From: Desulfobacterales bacterium | GTDB taxonomy: Bacteria; Desulfobacterota; Desulfobacteria; Desulfobacterales; SpSt-501 | DNA: 7,948 bases | Direction: 5' to 3' | NCBI GenBank assembly: GCA_025454275.1 | Contig: JALOOS010000067.1 | Coordinates: 1-7,948, forward strand | In this document: positions 5,652 through 7,948 of the stretch, piece after piece | Position numbering within the stretch: position 1 is the first letter of the stretch | How the letters are laid out: each line of letters begins with the position of its first letter | The notes under the pieces: generated by a model | What the model saw: the letters and a program-made list of their open reading frames with translations, nothing else | What the model was told of the DNA's origin: nothing | The model's database searches: none | Program-made: the position numbers and the translations under genes

Positions 5652-6452
5652 TCAGAGCAGGAAGGTTGTCAGGACATAGTCGGTGACGAGGACCAAGACG
5701 CAGGAGATGACGACCGCCTGGGTAGTGGAGAGGCTCACCCCCTTGGCGCCGTACTCCGTGCGCGTGTGGGTGTAATAGCCCTGAAAGCAGCAGACGGTGA
5801 CCACGACCATCGCAAACACGATCGATTTGATGAACCCGCCGACGATGTCGCTCATTTCAACGCTCGACTGGGCGCGGGAAAAGTAGAAGGCGGGGTTCAG
5901 GCCGAGCAGGGCCGAGCCCGACAGGTAGCCGCCGTAGAGCCCGACCACATCGAAAAGAGCGGTGAGCAGCGGAAAGCAGACCAGGGCCGCAGCGATGCGG
6001 GGGCTGATCAGGTAGCGCATCGGGTTGATGTCCATGGTCTCCAGCGCATCGATCTGCTCGGAAACCCGCATGATGCCGATCTCCGCCGCCATGGCGGAGC
6101 CGGCCCGGGCGATCACCATGATGGCCGTCAGCACCGGTCCCATTTCGCGCACGAGGGAGAGGGCGACGGCGGAGCCCAGGGCGGCCGTAGAGCCGTATTT
6201 CACCAGGGCGTAATAGCCCTGCAGGCCGAGCACCAGCCCCGTGAAGACGGCGGTCAGGCAGATGACGAAAACCGACTTCATGCCGATGAAATAGACCTGC
6301 TGGCGGATCTTGTCGAACTGGAAGGGCGGCTGGAAAATCAGGAGGAAGCCCCACAGGAAAAAGAGGAACATGCGGCCCATGAGCCGGATGAAGTCCAGGA
6401 CCTCGCGGCCGACGGCTGCGATCGGGTTCTTCAGAGTGACAATCAGGTCCAT
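5652..6452 (-). CDS. mlaE: MlaE-type phospholipid ABC transporter permease
   Basis: The 266-residue integral membrane protein is the permease of the MCE-type lipid transporter in the inner membrane. After an N-terminal interfacial helix it has several hydrophobic segments (about 26-42, 58-80, 92-120, 150-175, 212-232 and 240-263). The family hallmark runs from about 99 to 140: SLVREMGPVLTAIMVIARAG, then SAMAAEIGIMRVSEQIDALE, which includes the cytoplasmic coupling helix that contacts the ATPase. MDINPMRYLISPR follows, also as in E. coli MlaE. The length is normal (about 260). The ATG at 6452 gives the expected start, but no good Shine-Dalgarno precedes it. It is the first gene of the minus-strand run, with a promoter-like sequence about 100 bases upstream, and is followed by mlaF after 13 bases. 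Confidence 0.95.
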   Translation of the reverse strand: MDLIVTLKNPIAAVGREVLDFIRLMGRMFLFFLWGFLLIFQPPFQFDKIRQQVYFIGMKSVFVICLTAVFTGLVLGLQGYYALVKYGSTAALGSAVALSLVREMGPVLTAIMVIARAGSAMAAEIGIMRVSEQIDALETMDINPMRYLISPRIAAALVCFPLLTALFDVVGLYGGYLSGSALLGLNPAFYFSRAQSSVEMSDIVGGFIKSIVFAMVVVTVCCFQGYYTHTRTEYGAKGVSLSTTQAVVISCVLVLVTDYVLTTFLL

Positions 6453-6550
6453 ACGTGGTAGAGGTCTTTCGGAAAAGGGGCCCGCCTGCGGCGGCCTTGC
6501 GCCGGAGATCCGCTCCCGGCCCCCGAAGTCGGCGTTTCCTCAAGCTTTTC

Positions 6551-6580
6551 TTTATAGAGTCGATCTTGCGACAAAGTCAA
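6551..6580 (-). promoter_or_regulatory. Candidate sigma70 promoter of the mlaEFD-ispE run
   Basis: In the 188-base divergent gap, the minus strand reads TTGACT (6580-6575), an 18-base spacer, then TATAAA (6556-6551): five of six matches in each box. Transcription would start near 6544, leaving a GC-rich leader of about 90 bases before mlaE. No convincing promoter facing the ABC-F gene was found in the same gap. Confidence 0.6.
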
Positions 6581-6586
6581 GGCCGG

Positions 6587-6618
6587 AAACCGCCGCCCGC
6601 GGATGCGGGAAGCGGTTT
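6587..6618 (+). terminator. Two-part hairpin in the ABC-F leader, attenuator or terminator candidate
   Basis: AAACCGC (6587-6593) pairs with GCGGTTT (6612-6618), enclosing a 2x2 internal loop (CG/AA) and a second stem CCCGC (6596-6600) with GCGGG (6605-6609) around the tetraloop GGAT. That gives 12 base pairs ending in TTTT (6616-6619), partly inside the stem. It ends 22 bases before the ABC-F start codon. On the plus strand it could be a premature terminator or leader structure. On the minus strand it lies just upstream of the mla -35 box and could end antisense reads from the ABC-F gene. The T tract is short, so activity is uncertain. Confidence 0.4.
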
Positions 6619-6640
6619 TCGTGCTGCTGGGACCCCTGAG

Positions 6641-7948
6641 ATGATCCGCGCGGAAAACCTGAGCAAGAGCTACGGCGGCCGCACGCTGTTCGACCAGATC
6701 TCCTTCAGCCTCAACGCCCGGGAGCGGCTCGGCCTCGTCGGCAGAAACGGCCACGGCAAGACCACCCTCTTCCGATTGATCGCCGGGGAGGAGCCGCCCG
6801 ATTCCGGGGCCGTCGTCATCCCCCGGAACTACCGCATCGGCCATGTGCGCCAGAGCCTGGAGTTCTCCGGCGGCTCGATCCTGGAGGAGGCCGCCCTCTC
6901 CCTGCCGCCGGACGCGCGCGACCACCTGTGGAAGGCGGAAAAAATCCTGGCGGGGCTCGGTTTTACCAAGGCGGACCTCGATCGGCCGCCGTCGGAGTTC
7001 TCGGGCGGCTACCAGGTGCGTTTGAATCTCGCCAAGGCCCTCGTCTCCGAACCCGACCTCCTGCTGCTCGACGAACCCACCAACTTTCTGGACATCACCT
7101 CGATCCGCTGGGTCGAACGCTTCCTCGTGGCCTGGCCACGGGAGCTGATCGTCATCACCCATGACCGCAGCTTCATGGACAAGGTGGTGACCCACGTAAT
7201 GGGCATCCACCGCCAGAAGACGCGCAAGATCGCCGGCACCACCGACGCCTACTACGGCCAGATCGCCCAGGACGAGGAGGTCTACGAAAAAACGCGGCTG
7301 AACGACGAGCGCCGCCGCAAGGAGGTCGAACTCTTCATCACCCGCTTCCGGGCCAAGGCGCGCCTGGCCGGCCTGGTGCAGTCCCGGGTCAAGACCCTTC
7401 AAAAGATGGAGAAGAGGGATAAGCTCGAGCGGCTGAAAAACCTCGAGTTCTCCTTCCGCGAAAAAACCCTGCCCGGAAAATCGGCCCTGCAGGTGAAGGG
7501 CATCGGCTTCGCCTACCCACCGGATCCCCCCCTCTTCTCCGATCTCTCGATCACCATCACCGCCGGGGAGCGCGTCGCCATCGTGGGGCCGAACGGCAAG
7601 GGCAAGACCACCCTCCTCAAGATCCTGGCCGGGGCCCTGACCCCGGACACCGGCGAGGTGCTCTACCACCCGGCGGTCGAAAAAGGGTTCTTCGAGCAGA
7701 CCCATGTCAGCCACCTCGTCCCCAACCGCACCGTCGAGGAGGAGATCCTTTTCTCCGATGCCGGGGTGGACCGGCAGCAGGCGCGCGATATCTGCGGCGC
7801 GATGCTCTTTTCCGGCGACGACGCCCTTAAAAAAATCGGGGTGCTCTCCGGGGGCGAGAAGAGCCGGGTCCTGCTCGGAAAGATCATCGCCACCCCCGTG
7901 AACCTCCTGCTATTGGACGAGCCCACCAACCACCTCGACATGGAGTCC
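6641..7948 (+). CDS. ABC-F family ATPase, translation-type (partial, 3' end missing)
   Basis: The frame is open from the ATG at 6641 to the end of the window: 436 codons without a stop, so it is truncated only by the edge. ABC-F proteins have two ATPase domains and no membrane segment; most studied members bind the ribosomal E site, resolve stalled complexes or protect against antibiotics. Domain 1 has Walker A GRNGHGKT (34-41), signature FSGGYQVR (120-127) and LLLLDEPTNFLD (140-151). A charged interdomain linker (about 195-285) carries the DAYYGQIAQDEEVYEKTR stretch and a basic coiled-coil RFRAKARLAG-QSRVKTLQKMEK, as in Uup/YheS-like members. Domain 2 has Walker A GPNGKGKT (316-323), LSGGEKSRVLLGK (402-414) and LLLLDEPTNHLDMES at the edge. 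His and Lys replace the common Ala inside the two P-loops. The start begins with the family's usual MIxxENLSKSYG; its ribosome site is weak. The exact subfamily cannot be set without the C-terminus. Confidence 0.93.
   Translation, partial: MIRAENLSKSYGGRTLFDQISFSLNARERLGLVGRNGHGKTTLFRLIAGEEPPDSGAVVIPRNYRIGHVRQSLEFSGGSILEEAALSLPPDARDHLWKAEKILAGLGFTKADLDRPPSEFSGGYQVRLNLAKALVSEPDLLLLDEPTNFLDITSIRWVERFLVAWPRELIVITHDRSFMDKVVTHVMGIHRQKTRKIAGTTDAYYGQIAQDEEVYEKTRLNDERRRKEVELFITRFRAKARLAGLVQSRVKTLQKMEKRDKLERLKNLEFSFREKTLPGKSALQVKGIGFAYPPDPPLFSDLSITITAGERVAIVGPNGKGKTTLLKILAGALTPDTGEVLYHPAVEKGFFEQTHVSHLVPNRTVEEEILFSDAGVDRQQARDICGAMLFSGDDALKKIGVLSGGEKSRVLLGKIIATPVNLLLLDEPTNHLDMES

Noticed and set aside
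5505..6461. 318-codon plus-strand open frame opposite mlaE
   Set aside because: The minus strand has the MlaE hallmark and coupling helix in full; the antisense product is charged low-complexity sequence.
6443..7714. 423-codon minus-strand open frame opposite the ABC-F gene
   Set aside because: The plus strand here encodes a textbook two-domain ABC-F ATPase with all motifs; the antisense product is low-complexity Leu/Gly/Asp-rich and overlaps the mla promoter region.

Overview
This is a GC-rich window with housekeeping gene content. The gene order ispE, tRNA-Gln, prs, rplY/ctc, pth and the long Ctc form of L25 suggest the old Deltaproteobacteria, most likely Desulfobacterota. That placement rests on remembered synteny and protein flavour, not on a search. 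No mobile element, CRISPR array or phage gene was seen.

Almost everything lies on the minus strand as one tightly packed run. Read in the direction of transcription (high to low coordinates) it is: mlaE permease, mlaF ATPase with an extra C-terminal domain, mlaD (one MCE domain), a DUF1844 protein, ispE, tRNA-Gln(TTG), prs, rplY/ctc, pth, and the first 28 codons of a membrane protein that resembles the N-terminus of a proton/sodium-pumping pyrophosphatase. Most spacings are under 65 bases. mlaF and mlaD overlap in ATGA. A sigma70-like promoter lies upstream of mlaE at 6551-6580. A second good match, TTGACA-17-TACAAA, lies in an AT-rich island inside ispE and could serve the tRNA-prs-rplY-pth part separately.

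The right end, on the plus strand and divergent from mla, carries the first 436 codons of an ABC-F ATPase (a ribosome-associated, translation-type ABC protein with no membrane domain). It runs off the window. Its leader contains a two-part GC-rich hairpin ending in TTTT, possibly an attenuator or terminator.

The mla genes encode the inner-membrane core of a phospholipid transporter for outer-membrane lipid balance. The rest serves isoprenoid precursor synthesis (IspE), PRPP supply (Prs), translation (tRNA-Gln, L25, Pth) and probably ion pumping. The most unusual item is the MlaF protein. After a complete ABC ATPase it continues into about 155 residues with a GGDEF fold pattern whose signature has become GINKM and whose inhibitory site is lost, so it looks like a catalytically dead GGDEF domain fused to a lipid-transport ATPase. 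No mlaB or mlaC is present next to it.
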